NCBI GenBank assembly: GCA_900143615.1
Contig: FREU01000004.1
Coordinates: 310,001 to 374,000, forward strand
DNA length: 64,000 bases
Direction of reading: 5' to 3'
Source of the DNA: Rhodobacteraceae bacterium Alg231-30
Lineage (GTDB): Bacteria > Pseudomonadota > Alphaproteobacteria > Rhodobacterales > Rhodobacteraceae
Below the pieces are notes generated by a model. That model did no database searches, was not told the origin of the DNA, and worked only from the letters and a program-made list of their open reading frames with translations. The translations under genes were made by a program, and so were the position numbers. This document shows, one piece after another, positions 54,397-62,780 of the stretch (positions are counted from its first letter, which is position 1; each line of letters opens with the position of its first letter).

Positions 54397-55670
54397 TCGC
54401 CACCTTGCTTATTGTTATGCTGGTCCATGTATTGATCGGCGTCCCGCTGTTTCTAAGCCTTATGGCAACCGCTGTGGTCGGCTTTGCTTTTGTTGGATTT
54501 GACCAGATCGCCCGCATTATGCCGCAGCAGGCGTTTGGCGGCATGGATGTGTTTTCGCTCATGGCGATCCCTTTATTCATTCTGGCAGGCCATCTGATGA
54601 ACCGCGGGAAAATGACCCCGCGCCTGATGGGGTTTGCTGACAGTCTAGTGGGCCACCTGCGCGGCGGTATTGGACACGTCAATGTTGTCGGCAGCGTGTT
54701 CTTCGCAGGGGTCAACGGCTCTGCCGTCGCGGACACCTCAGCCCTTGGCACCTTGCTGATCCCCGGCATGCGCAAAGCCGGATTTCCCGGGCCTTATGCG
54801 GCGGGACTTACGGCCGCCAGCTCGCTGATCGGTCCGATCATTCCGCCGTCGATCTTTATGATCCTCTACGCCAGCCTGACCGCCACATCGGTCGGCAGCC
54901 TCTTTCTTGGCGGCATTGTCCCGGGCTTGTTGTTGGGTGCGGCGTTTATGGCGATGAATGTCTATTTCTCGCGCCTTTACGGGGTCGAAAAACGCGACCG
55001 TCGCGCACGGCTGGTGGAAATTGCGCGTGCTGCTTGGGGCGCATTGCCTGCCCTTCTGGCGCCCGTCATCATCGTGGCAGGCATCGTGTTTGGCGTTGTG
55101 ACCCCTACGGAATCCGGCGCAATTACAGTGGCTTATGTTGCGGCTTGGGGGTTGCTGTCAGGCAATCTGAACCTCAAAGGCCTTTGGGTGTCGCTCAAGG
55201 AAACTGCCATGCTGACCTCGGCGATTTTTGCGATCATCGCAATTTCGGCGATCATCTCATGGCAGTTGTCCTACGCCAAAGCGCCCGAAGGCTTCATGTG
55301 GTTGTTGCAGCCTCTGGCTGACAATCCGATGGCCACATTGTTTGTGATCTCAGGGATCACCTTCATCACCGGCATGTTTATGGAAGAAGTTTCAGCTTTA
55401 ATGCTGCTAACCCCGATCTTTTTGCCCGTGGCGCATGTTGCCGGAATCGATCCGATCCATTTAGGTATTGTGATGACACTCAACATTACCATCGCTTTGA
55501 TCACACCGCCAATGGGCGCCTGCGTGTTTGTCGCCTCGGCAGTTGGCAAGGTTGATATCGCACAGCTCTTCTTTGCAATCTGGCCGTTTATCCTAGTCGC
55601 TCTGTCCGTGCTGTCGATCCTGATCGCCGTTCCGAGCCTTGTGACATGGCTGCCCTCTCTTCTGATCTAA
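54393..55670 (+). CDS. dctM: TRAP transporter large permease DctM
   Basis: A 425-residue membrane protein of about twelve transmembrane segments. DctM signatures: PLFILAGHLMNRGKMTPRLMGFADSLVGHLRGG, GSVFFAGVNGSAVADTSALG (the G-S-x-A-x-T region), and VTPTESGAITVAYVAAWG. It forms the sodium-coupled transport path. The dipeptidase gene starts one base after its stop, so it is cotranscribed. Confidence 0.93.
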   Translation: MIATLLIVMLVHVLIGVPLFLSLMATAVVGFAFVGFDQIARIMPQQAFGGMDVFSLMAIPLFILAGHLMNRGKMTPRLMGFADSLVGHLRGGIGHVNVVGSVFFAGVNGSAVADTSALGTLLIPGMRKAGFPGPYAAGLTAASSLIGPIIPPSIFMILYASLTATSVGSLFLGGIVPGLLLGAAFMAMNVYFSRLYGVEKRDRRARLVEIARAAWGALPALLAPVIIVAGIVFGVVTPTESGAITVAYVAAWGLLSGNLNLKGLWVSLKETAMLTSAIFAIIAISAIISWQLSYAKAPEGFMWLLQPLADNPMATLFVISGITFITGMFMEEVSALMLLTPIFLPVAHVAGIDPIHLGIVMTLNITIALITPPMGACVFVASAVGKVDIAQLFFAIWPFILVALSVLSILIAVPSLVTWLPSLLI

Positions 55671-55671
55671 A

Positions 55672-56373
55672 ATGAAACACCACCTCACCAAACCACCGGA
55701 CCGCGTTGCTGCGCGGTCCATCCTCCCCGGCACAAGTACCGAGCCATTGATCGCGGCCTCACACTACAGTGGCTGGATCGTGCGGCCGGTCTACCACGAA
55801 GTGGGCATTTCAGGGGCTGTCCCGGAGATCTGGCTACGCAAAGGCGTGGCGCGGCGGCTTCAATATGCAGCAAACCTTCTTGCACCAAACTATCAAATGG
55901 TTCTGCTGGACGGTTGGCGCTCGGAGCATGTGCAACGAGAGCTCTACCATTCAATCCGCGCACAAACTGCTTTGAATTATCCAGACCAGACAAGTGATCA
56001 GATTGACCAGCTGGCGCTCAATTTTGTGTCCTTGCCCGATGCGGACCCGGTGCAACCAAGCCCGCATTTGACCGGTGGGTCTGTTGATGTAACTTTGGCA
56101 GGCCACAACGGGCGCGTTTTGAACATGGGCAGCGACTTTGACGAGGCCAGCGATCGAAGCTGGACCCATGCCATATCTGAGGGTCCCGCAGCTGAGCGAC
56201 GCCAGCATCTTCTTCACGCAATGACCTCGGCTGGGTTTACAAATTTGGCCAGCGAATGGTGGCATTTTGATTATGGCAATTGGCTTTGGGCTTGGTATGG
56301 GCAAAAGAGAGAGGCTATTTATGGTCCGATTCAAAGCCTAAGTGCCGATCAAAAATTGTCGGTGGCAGAGTAA
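55672..56373 (+). CDS. D-alanyl-D-alanine dipeptidase (VanX/DdpX family)
   Basis: A 233-residue zinc peptidase of M15D type. Zinc ligands His and Asp appear in PSPHLTGGSVDVTL (H, then D), and the catalytic Glu and third ligand His in SEWWHFDYGN. VanX-type enzymes cut D-Ala-D-Ala and related dipeptides. No signal peptide, so it acts in the cytoplasm on imported dipeptides. Starts one base after dctM, which suggests that the transporter supplies its substrate. Confidence 0.85.
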   Translation: MKHHLTKPPDRVAARSILPGTSTEPLIAASHYSGWIVRPVYHEVGISGAVPEIWLRKGVARRLQYAANLLAPNYQMVLLDGWRSEHVQRELYHSIRAQTALNYPDQTSDQIDQLALNFVSLPDADPVQPSPHLTGGSVDVTLAGHNGRVLNMGSDFDEASDRSWTHAISEGPAAERRQHLLHAMTSAGFTNLASEWWHFDYGNWLWAWYGQKREAIYGPIQSLSADQKLSVAE

Positions 56374-56467
56374 AACCATGTGGCCGCGTCAAAGCGTTCG
56401 TGCAACCTGTGTGAAACCGATCATCGGATTACCCATCGTTGGTTTAGAGTCTTAGAAAGGCAAGAGA

Positions 56468-57400
56468 ATGGACATAGCCCAACTGCGCACACTGTTGCAT
56501 GTTGCCGAGCTGGGCAGCCTTTCCAAGGCGGCGGATCGATTGAATATCGCCCAGCCGGCGCTGAGCCGTCAGGTCCGATTATTGGAAGAAGAGCTCGGTG
56601 TACGTCTTTTTGATCGCCATGGACGGGGCATGGCCGTGACCCAGGCCGGCCAGGATGTCTTGCGCCACGCGCAGCGTATCATGGTCGAGATGGAAGAGAT
56701 CCGCGCCACGGTCTCTGATCAGGATGCGCCGCTGCGCGGACACGTCGCGATTGGCATGCCCCCCACAGTCGCTGACATCTTATCCGTACCGCTGGTGTCG
56801 GCTTTTCAAGCCCGCCATCCCAAAGCAACATTGCGCATTGTCAGCGCCTACTCTGGCTACATACTGGACTGGCTGCATCGAGGTCAGATCGACGTCGCTA
56901 TCCTGTTTGAAAGCCGCTCGTCACGATCTCTGAGATCGGTACATTTTCTAGAAGAAGAGCTGCATCTCATTGGACCTCCCAAAAGTGGTTTGCAGTGCCA
57001 AACGCCCATAGATTTTCAGGACCTTCCTGATTTCCGGCTGTTACTTCCCAGCACGGGGCACGGGTTGCGCAATGTTGTTGATGACTGCGCAACTAGCATG
57101 CATGTCGTGCTTCAGACGGGCGTAGAAGCCGACAGTTACTCCACTCTCAAGAGCCTTGTAAGCTCAGGCCACGGCTACACAATCTTGCCGCTTGCCCCGC
57201 TTCACGAGGAAATTTCTGCGGGTAAATTGTCCTATGCGCCTCTCAAAAACCCTACTCCAAAACGGCGTTTGATGATGTCATATCCCGCCGACAAACCGAC
57301 TCCGCGGCTCGCGAAATTTGCGGGTGACGTTTTGATTGAGACGGCTCAGGTGCTCATTGAACAAGGCCATTGGCCGGGCAGGATGTTGCAAGACGACTAG
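56468..57400 (+). CDS. LysR-family transcriptional regulator
   Basis: A 310-residue LysR protein: HTH ADRLNIAQPALSRQVRLLEEELGVRLFDRHGRGM (about 22-55) and a periplasmic-binding-like ligand domain (GHVAIGMPPTVADILSVPLVSAFQARHP, then GYTILPLAPLHEE). It lies between the TRAP/dipeptidase operon and the acyl-CoA operon, all on the plus strand, so it could regulate either. Position in front of the acyl-CoA operon across a 104-base gap is the more usual arrangement. Ribosome binding site AAGGCAAGAG. Confidence 0.88.
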   Translation: MDIAQLRTLLHVAELGSLSKAADRLNIAQPALSRQVRLLEEELGVRLFDRHGRGMAVTQAGQDVLRHAQRIMVEMEEIRATVSDQDAPLRGHVAIGMPPTVADILSVPLVSAFQARHPKATLRIVSAYSGYILDWLHRGQIDVAILFESRSSRSLRSVHFLEEELHLIGPPKSGLQCQTPIDFQDLPDFRLLLPSTGHGLRNVVDDCATSMHVVLQTGVEADSYSTLKSLVSSGHGYTILPLAPLHEEISAGKLSYAPLKNPTPKRRLMMSYPADKPTPRLAKFAGDVLIETAQVLIEQGHWPGRMLQDD

Positions 57401-57431
57401 TGCAAGATATACAAATAAAGAATAGCTGATC

Positions 57432-57494
57432 ACAAAGCCTTATCTTTGTTTTATTGCAGCTAAGAAGGTATCACATCATCACCCTATGATGATG
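57432..57494. promoter_or_regulatory. Two inverted repeats before the acyl-CoA operon
   Basis: ACAAAG-CCTTAT-CTTTGT (57432-57449) has two perfect 6-bp arms; CATCATC-ACCCTAT-GATGATG (57474-57494) has perfect 7-bp arms. Both fall in the 104 bases between the LysR gene and the acyl-CoA dehydrogenase gene. They are candidate regulator sites; the first has the T-N11-A shape of LysR sites. Confidence 0.45.
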
Positions 57495-57504
57495 GAGCCC
57501 GCAA

Positions 57505-58665
57505 ATGTCTGGTCAGACCGAATCCTTTTCCGATATCCGTGACGGCGTGCGCGCGCTGTGCGCTCAATTCCCCGCCGAATACCACCGCAAGGTTGATGAA
57601 GAGCGTGCTTATCCCGAGGAATTTGTGGATGCCCTCTCGCGCGAAGGTTGGATGGCGGCACTTATCCCCGAAGAATACGGCGGATCGGGTTTGGGATTGA
57701 CCGAAGCCAGCGTGATCATGGAAGAAATCAATCGCGCGGGCGGCAACTCGGGGGCTTGTCACGGTCAGATGTACAATATGAACACGCTGGTGCGCCACGG
57801 TTCTGAGGAACAACGCCAGCGTTTCCTCCCATTGATTGCCGAAGGCAAATTGCGCCTTCAATCGATGGGGGTGACTGAGCCAACCACAGGCACAGACACC
57901 ACCAAAATCAAAACCACCGCGATCAAAAAGGGCGACAAATACGTCGTCAACGGTCAGAAGGTCTGGATCAGCCGCGTGCAGCATTCCGACTATATGATCC
58001 TTTTGGCGCGCACCACGCCGCTGTCTGAGGTCAAAAAGAAATCCGAAGGGTTGTCGATCTTCCTCGTCGACGTCAAAGACGCGATGACGTCGGGTATGGA
58101 AGTGCGACCGATCCCCAATATGGTCAACCACGAAACCAACGAACTGTTTTTTGACAATCTGGAAATCCCCGAGGAAAACCTGATTGGCGAAGAAGGCAAA
58201 GGCTTTAAATACATCCTCACTGGTCTCAATGCCGAGCGCACTCTGATTGCTGCGGAATGTATTGGCGATGGCTATTGGTTCACCGACAAAGTGACGGACT
58301 ATGTCAACGAGCGCACCGTGTTTGGTCGCCCGATTGGGCAAAACCAAGGGGTGCAGTTCCCGATTGCCGAAGCCTATATCGAAGTCGAAGCCGCAAACCT
58401 AATGCGCTACAAAGCCTGCGAGCTCTATGACGCAGGCGCACCTTGTGGGGCGGAGGCCAATATGGCCAAATATCTCGCTGCCAAAGCCAGCTGGGAAGCC
58501 GCCAATGCCTGTATTCAATTTCATGGCGGCTTTGGTTTTGCCAATGAATACGACATTGAACGCAAGTTCCGCGAGACCCGACTCTATCAGGTGGCTCCGA
58601 TTTCAACCAACCTGATCCTATCTTATGTCGGCGAGCATATCCTTGGTATGCCGAGGTCGTTCTGA
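57505..58665 (+). CDS. Acyl-CoA dehydrogenase family protein
   Basis: A 386-residue flavoenzyme: N-terminal helical domain (ALSREGWMAALIPEEYGGSGLGLTEASVIMEEINRAGGNSG), FAD-binding middle (LQSMGVTEPTTGTDTTKIKTTA, KVWISRVQHSDYMILLARTT) and C-terminal helices (QFHGGFGFANEYDIERKFRETRLYQVAPISTNLI). The usual -GT- end loop is replaced by QVAPIS. In this operon it probably desaturates a branched C4/C5-CoA, such as methylsuccinyl-CoA. Its stop shares a base with the next ATG (TGATG). Confidence 0.87.
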   Translation: MSGQTESFSDIRDGVRALCAQFPAEYHRKVDEERAYPEEFVDALSREGWMAALIPEEYGGSGLGLTEASVIMEEINRAGGNSGACHGQMYNMNTLVRHGSEEQRQRFLPLIAEGKLRLQSMGVTEPTTGTDTTKIKTTAIKKGDKYVVNGQKVWISRVQHSDYMILLARTTPLSEVKKKSEGLSIFLVDVKDAMTSGMEVRPIPNMVNHETNELFFDNLEIPEENLIGEEGKGFKYILTGLNAERTLIAAECIGDGYWFTDKVTDYVNERTVFGRPIGQNQGVQFPIAEAYIEVEAANLMRYKACELYDAGAPCGAEANMAKYLAAKASWEAANACIQFHGGFGFANEYDIERKFRETRLYQVAPISTNLILSYVGEHILGMPRSF

Positions 58666-59762
58666 TGCGTCCGCTTGAGGGGCTGACCGTCGTGGCCGTT
58701 GAGCAGGCAGTGGCCGCGCCGTTTGCGTCGGCCCGCCTGGCGGATGCCGGTGCGCGGGTGATCAAAATTGAACGACCCGAAGGCGATTTCGCCCGTGGAT
58801 ACGACGATGTGGCCCTTGGGCAGTCGAGCTACTTTGTCTGGCTAAATCGCGGCAAGGAAAGCATAACACTGGATCTGCGCAGCGACGCGGACAAAGGCGC
58901 GCTGGCGGCGCTATTGTCAGAGGCAGATGTGTTGATCCAGAACCTCAAGCCCGGTGCGCTTGCACGGCTTGGGTTTGCTCCGCAAGATCTGCGTCGAGAC
59001 AATCCGGCTTTGATCACTTGTTCAATCTCGGGCTACGGCGAAACCGGCCCGATGGCGGACCGCAAAGCCTATGATTTATTGATTCAGGCGGAAAGCGGGC
59101 TGTGTTCACTGACCGGTGGGCCAACCGAGCCATCACGCGTGGGGGTATCTGTTGTGGATATCGCCACCGGCGCAGCCGCCCATGCTGCGATCCTCGAAGC
59201 ATTGATCCAGCGCGGTATTACTGGCAAAGGCGCCGAGATTTCGGTATCGATGTTTGATGTTATGGCGGATTGGCTGACAGTGCCTTTGCTAAATCACGAA
59301 GGCGGCAAGACGCCCAAACGTGTCGGATTGGCGCATCCGTCCATTGCACCCTATGGAATTTTTGAAACCAAATCAGGTGCGCCCGTGTTGATCTCCATTC
59401 AGTCGGATCGGGAATGGCGCGACTTGTGCTCTGCGCTGATGGGCGACGCTGGACTTGGCACTGATGCTCGGTTTGCCACCAATGTTGCCCGTGTCGGCAA
59501 CAGGGCGGAAACCGACGGGCTGGTCGGCGCAGCTTTTGCCGGACTTACGACGCAAGAAGCTGTTCAGATTTTGTCGCGGGCAAACATCGCATTTGCAATG
59601 GTCAACGACATGGCCGGCCTGGCAGTACACCCACATCTACGCAAAGTGACGGTTGATACGCCGAACGGTCCGGTAAGTTATCCGGGCCCCGGCGCGCAAT
59701 TCGTCGGACAAGACCGCGATTTCGGCGCGGTTCCGGATCTGGCGGCGAGGTGCACATCATGA
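58665..59762 (+). CDS. Class III (CaiB/BaiF) CoA-transferase
   Basis: A 365-residue CoA-transferase. The catalytic aspartate D137 is in RKAYDLLIQAESGLCSLTGG, matching formyl-CoA transferase type. Start MRPLEGLTVVAVEQAVAAPFASARLADAGARVIKIERPEGD. It would move CoA from one acid (for example succinyl-CoA) to the dicarboxylate substrate. It overlaps the hydratase start (ATGA at 59759). With the hydratase and lyase below, it matches itaconate/mesaconate CoA-transferase modules. Confidence 0.87.
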   Translation: MRPLEGLTVVAVEQAVAAPFASARLADAGARVIKIERPEGDFARGYDDVALGQSSYFVWLNRGKESITLDLRSDADKGALAALLSEADVLIQNLKPGALARLGFAPQDLRRDNPALITCSISGYGETGPMADRKAYDLLIQAESGLCSLTGGPTEPSRVGVSVVDIATGAAAHAAILEALIQRGITGKGAEISVSMFDVMADWLTVPLLNHEGGKTPKRVGLAHPSIAPYGIFETKSGAPVLISIQSDREWRDLCSALMGDAGLGTDARFATNVARVGNRAETDGLVGAAFAGLTTQEAVQILSRANIAFAMVNDMAGLAVHPHLRKVTVDTPNGPVSYPGPGAQFVGQDRDFGAVPDLAARCTS

Positions 59763-60601
59763 CAGACCCAATGCAAAACGACTTCGCCGACTGGGTGGGC
59801 CGCACAGATACGTCACCGCCCGACATCATAACACCACGCCTACAGGCCAGCTTTGACGCCACCCTAGGCGCAGCATCCGCAAAGCTAACAGGCGCACCTG
59901 CCGGCGTGCATTGGTGCCTTGCGCCGCCCATCGAAAGTCCCGAAAAGCTTGGCCCCGACGGACACCCCGAAAAGGGTGGATTTTTGCCGCCTGTGCCACT
60001 GCCGCGGCGCATGTGGGCAGGCGGGCATATCGAGTTTATTGCACCTCTAGCGGTTGGGGATGAGGTGTTCAAAACCTCATCCATCAAAAGTGTTCAGTGG
60101 AAGACCGGCAAAACCGGACGCATGTGTTTTGTCATCGTCAGCCACGAGTACGCCACCACACGAGGGCTGGCCATTCGTGAAGACCACAACATTGTCTATC
60201 GCGCCGCCGCCGAGGGCCCTTCTCAGCTGCCGCCACCCAATGCGTGTGACACCGTGTTTGAGCGCCAAACCACAGTAGACGTCGATGCCGTACAGTTGTT
60301 TCGCTATTCCGCTCTCACCTTTAACGGCCACAGAATTCACTATGATGTACCCTATGTGCGCGATGTCGAATTCTATCCCGATCTGGTGATCCACGGACCC
60401 CTGCAGGCCACTCTGCTTTTGAACTTCGCAGCAAAACAGCGCGGCGCCTTGCCAAAAACCTTCTCCTATCGCGGTCTTTCTCCGGCCACAGGCGCCCAAC
60501 AGTTGACCCTTGGTGCAAACAATCAGGACGACGGGTCATGTACTGGCTCGGTGATTGCTCAAAACGGCGTGGAAACAATGCGGAGTACCGCGACATGGTG
60601 A
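59759..60601 (+). CDS. MaoC/FAS1-like hydratase (mesaconyl- or itaconyl-CoA hydratase-like)
   Basis: A 280-residue hotdog-fold hydratase. N-terminal FAS1-type dehydratase domain (HWCLAPPIESPEKLGPDGHPEKGGFLPPVPLPRRMWAGG) and a C-terminal hotdog with RYSALTFNGHRIHYDVPYVRDVEFYPDLVIHGPLQATLLL (His in FNGHRIHYD, catalytic-type N and H). Close in layout to mesaconyl-C4-CoA hydratase and itaconyl-CoA hydratase. It would make (S)-citramalyl-CoA. The lyase gene starts six bases before its stop. Confidence 0.83.
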   Translation: MTDPMQNDFADWVGRTDTSPPDIITPRLQASFDATLGAASAKLTGAPAGVHWCLAPPIESPEKLGPDGHPEKGGFLPPVPLPRRMWAGGHIEFIAPLAVGDEVFKTSSIKSVQWKTGKTGRMCFVIVSHEYATTRGLAIREDHNIVYRAAAEGPSQLPPPNACDTVFERQTTVDVDAVQLFRYSALTFNGHRIHYDVPYVRDVEFYPDLVIHGPLQATLLLNFAAKQRGALPKTFSYRGLSPATGAQQLTLGANNQDDGSCTGSVIAQNGVETMRSTATW

Positions 60602-61404
60602 CCTTTCGCCCCTTGATTGCCCCCCTCTTTGTTCCGGCAAACCGAGCCGAGCGCATTGCCAAGGCTGCCGCCAGCGGCGCGGATGCAATCATCGTGGACC
60701 TCGAGGATGCTGTTCCTGTTCAAGATAAGGAAGCCGCGCGTCAGGCTTTGATGCCCTATCTTGAAAACGTAACGGTTCCCGTGATTTTGCGGATCAACCC
60801 CCGTGGGACACAATGGTTTGACGAGGATTTGGCTTTTGCCAAATCCGCCCCCCTCGCCGGTGTCATGTTGCCTAAAGCTGAGACAGCCGAAGACGTGCGC
60901 CTTATGGCCGAAACAGAGTGTGATTTGGCGGTGATTGCGCTGGTGGAAACGGCTCTGGGTCTGGCCAATCTTCAGGACATATGCAGCGCCAGTCAGCTGT
61001 CCCAAATTGCCTTTGGCTCAATTGACTATGCACTCGATTTGAACTGCGGGGAACATCGCGAAGCACTGTGTCACGCGCGCAGCGAAATTGTATTGCGCTC
61101 GCGCGTCGCTGATTTACCCGCCCCAATTGATGGCGTCACAACCGACCTGACGACCCCAAGCGTTCTGGAAAGCGATTGCGCTTATGCCAAGGGCTTAGGG
61201 TTTGGCGGAAAACTGGCAATCCATCCACGTCAGATCGAATGGATTCGCGCCGGATTTGCACCGTCCCAAGACACGTTAGACTGGGCAGCTCGGGTGGTGG
61301 ACGCCAATGCCAAGTCACGCGGCGCAGCAGTGCAAGTTGATGGGAAAATGATCGATACACCTGTTGTCGCCAAAGCCCAACGTATTTTGGCGAGTGTAAC
61401 CTAA
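60595..61404 (+). CDS. CitE-like HpcH/HpaI-family CoA-ester lyase (citramalyl-CoA lyase-like)
   Basis: A 269-residue TIM-barrel lyase: RPLIAPLFVPANRAERIAKAAASGADAIIVDLEDAV (metal-binding Glu/Asp in VDLEDAV), ILRINPRGTQWFDED (substrate Arg), and QIAFGSIDYALDL. This CitE-like family cleaves citramalyl-CoA or malyl-CoA to acetyl-CoA plus pyruvate or glyoxylate. It is the last step of the predicted C5 route. ATG 60595 is preferred; a GTG at 60598 would also fit the overlap. Stands at the end of the operon. Confidence 0.83.
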   Translation: MVTFRPLIAPLFVPANRAERIAKAAASGADAIIVDLEDAVPVQDKEAARQALMPYLENVTVPVILRINPRGTQWFDEDLAFAKSAPLAGVMLPKAETAEDVRLMAETECDLAVIALVETALGLANLQDICSASQLSQIAFGSIDYALDLNCGEHREALCHARSEIVLRSRVADLPAPIDGVTTDLTTPSVLESDCAYAKGLGFGGKLAIHPRQIEWIRAGFAPSQDTLDWAARVVDANAKSRGAAVQVDGKMIDTPVVAKAQRILASVT

Positions 61405-61456
61405 GACATACCCACTCTAATGCACTCTGGCACGAGATCTCATGCGCTCAAGTCCC

Positions 61457-61482
61457 AACCCAGCCTAATCTGCGACTGGGTT
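61457..61482. terminator. Hairpin after the acyl-CoA operon
   Basis: AACCCAG (61457-61463) and CTGGGTT (61476-61482) are perfect 7-bp arms with a 12-base loop. It lies between two convergent genes (lyase on plus, methyltransferase-like on minus). No U-run follows. Confidence 0.4.
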
Positions 61483-61502
61483 GAACGAGGGCCACAATTT
61501 GC

Positions 61503-62207
61503 TTAGGACGATTTTTCAAAAACCAGAACCCGCGCGCGGTATTCCTTGTTTTGTTTGCGGGTATCAATTGCGTCTTTGAGCTCACCATAGTCGCCAAAGC
61601 GCTCTTCAAAAAACTGAACCAGACGCTCAAATGTAATGCCAAACGGGTCTAGCGGATTGGCGGCGTCAGGGCTCTGGCCCTTGGAATGATCCAGCAGCAA
61701 CAGCCCGCCGGGCCGTAACGCATCGATCCATGCCAAAAACGCTTTTTCAGGCTCAAACGCGTGATCCCAAGAGTTCGAGTAGATGAAATCCGCTTGGTTT
61801 GACCACTCTGGATTTGTCTCGTGAAAGTCCCACTGTACAGTGTTCGCAAACTGGCTGGCAGTGTCGGAAATTTCGGTTCCAATCACATTTGCGGAATCAT
61901 TCAGATTATCTCGGAACCAAGCCTGCTCTGCGCCACGGCGGGTCCCATGACAGATCGCAAATGAAACTTCTCCCAAATTTTGTGTGATGTAATCGGAGAG
62001 AATCACGATGTGCGATTCTTTGACGAATTGCATGCGCAACTTGGCTTTGTTGCCGCTGATCTGCACATCCTTGTAGGCCTCATAGCCCGAATATTTGTAC
62101 AGAACCATGCCGTCTTCTTCGGTTCTCACCGCCCCAGACCGCTCTGTCGCTTCTAGAACGGCGCGCTTGTAAGGGCCGAGTTTCTTTTTGCGCTCAGTTT
62201 CAGTCAT
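61503..62207 (-). CDS. Methyltransferase-like protein of unknown target
   Basis: A 234-residue protein. Middle and end resemble SAM methyltransferases (VSFAICHGTRRGAEQAWFRDN in the motif I place, DFHETNPEWSNQADFIYSNSWDHA and FLAWIDALRPGGLLLLDHS, the post-motif strand). The glycine-rich motif I is weak. The N-terminus is basic and Lys-rich (TERKKKLGPYKRAVLEATER). I cannot name the family or substrate. ATG at 62207 follows AGGAGG. Alone, convergent with the lyase gene. Confidence 0.65.
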   Translation of the reverse strand: MTETERKKKLGPYKRAVLEATERSGAVRTEEDGMVLYKYSGYEAYKDVQISGNKAKLRMQFVKESHIVILSDYITQNLGEVSFAICHGTRRGAEQAWFRDNLNDSANVIGTEISDTASQFANTVQWDFHETNPEWSNQADFIYSNSWDHAFEPEKAFLAWIDALRPGGLLLLDHSKGQSPDAANPLDPFGITFERLVQFFEERFGDYGELKDAIDTRKQNKEYRARVLVFEKSS

Positions 62208-62604
62208 CTGCCTACCTCCTTTACAGCGTTGCACACGCTGCACACTTTCGTACTTCACCCACTCGTGGGTCGGATCATCTATATTGAGGTTGTTCTTGTC
62301 ACCCCTTCAATTCACGTTTCGTAGCTTTGAGCGTGCCACAAAGGGAGACAAGAGGCGTTTGGCTCCTACAAAATTAGCGCTATGCTCCAATTCTCAACAT
62401 CCCGTCACGCTTCGCAGTATTTTCAGATACCTAAGAAGTAATCAGAGACCTTCGATATATTTCGATGGGCCACGCGATTGCGCACTCAATCGCCACGTCA
62501 AATCACTTTCTGAGGAAGCATACCGAGAAATAAAGCGCATCACAGCTGCCCGCCATGGGCACCGCGCATCACCAACTTCTTGGATATTTATCGCATAAGA
62601 GAAG
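62208..62604. other. 397-base gap between a methyltransferase-like gene and tRNA-Lys
   Basis: No gene is supported. It holds a 14-bp palindrome ACCCAC-TC-GTGGGT (62257-62270), repeated GCACAC units (about 62231-62243), and a plus-strand frame at 62188-62598 that has no motif or good start site. The promoter of the minus-strand methyltransferase-like gene must lie here. Confidence 0.5.
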
Positions 62605-62680
62605 TGGTGAGCCGTGATGGGTTCGAACCATCGACCTACTGATTAAAAGTCAGTTGCTCTACCAACTGAGCTAACGGCCC
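62605..62680 (-). tRNA. tRNA-Lys (anticodon TTT)
   Basis: The reverse strand folds as a 76-nt cloverleaf. Acceptor GGGCCGT pairs with ACGGCTC (ending in CCA encoded at 62607-62605). D-arm TAGCTCAGTTGGTAGAGC, anticodon stem ACTGA/TCAGT with loop CTTTTAA, and T-arm GGTTCGAACC are all present. The anticodon TTT reads lysine codons AAA and AAG. A matching promoter lies upstream at 62697-62725. Confidence 0.97.
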
Positions 62681-62696
62681 ACTGTCTGTGAGGGGC

Positions 62697-62725
62697 TATC
62701 TATGGTGAGAGTCGGAGGGGGTCAA
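62697..62725 (-). promoter_or_regulatory. Sigma-70 promoter of tRNA-Lys
   Basis: On the reverse strand, -35 TTGACC (62725-62720), a 17-base spacer and -10 TAGATA (62702-62697) are near the sigma-70 consensus. The tRNA 5' end (62680) lies 17 bases downstream of the -10. This is a strong-looking stable-RNA promoter. Confidence 0.85.
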
Positions 62726-62780
62726 GCCGATTCTTAAGAAAAATGTTCAACCCCTAGAAACCTTATTCCAACAGGCGTAT

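Noticed and set aside
62188-62598. 136-residue plus-strand frame between the methyltransferase-like gene and tRNA-Lys
   Set aside because: It has no start-site support and no recognisable motif, so the stretch is treated as noncoding.
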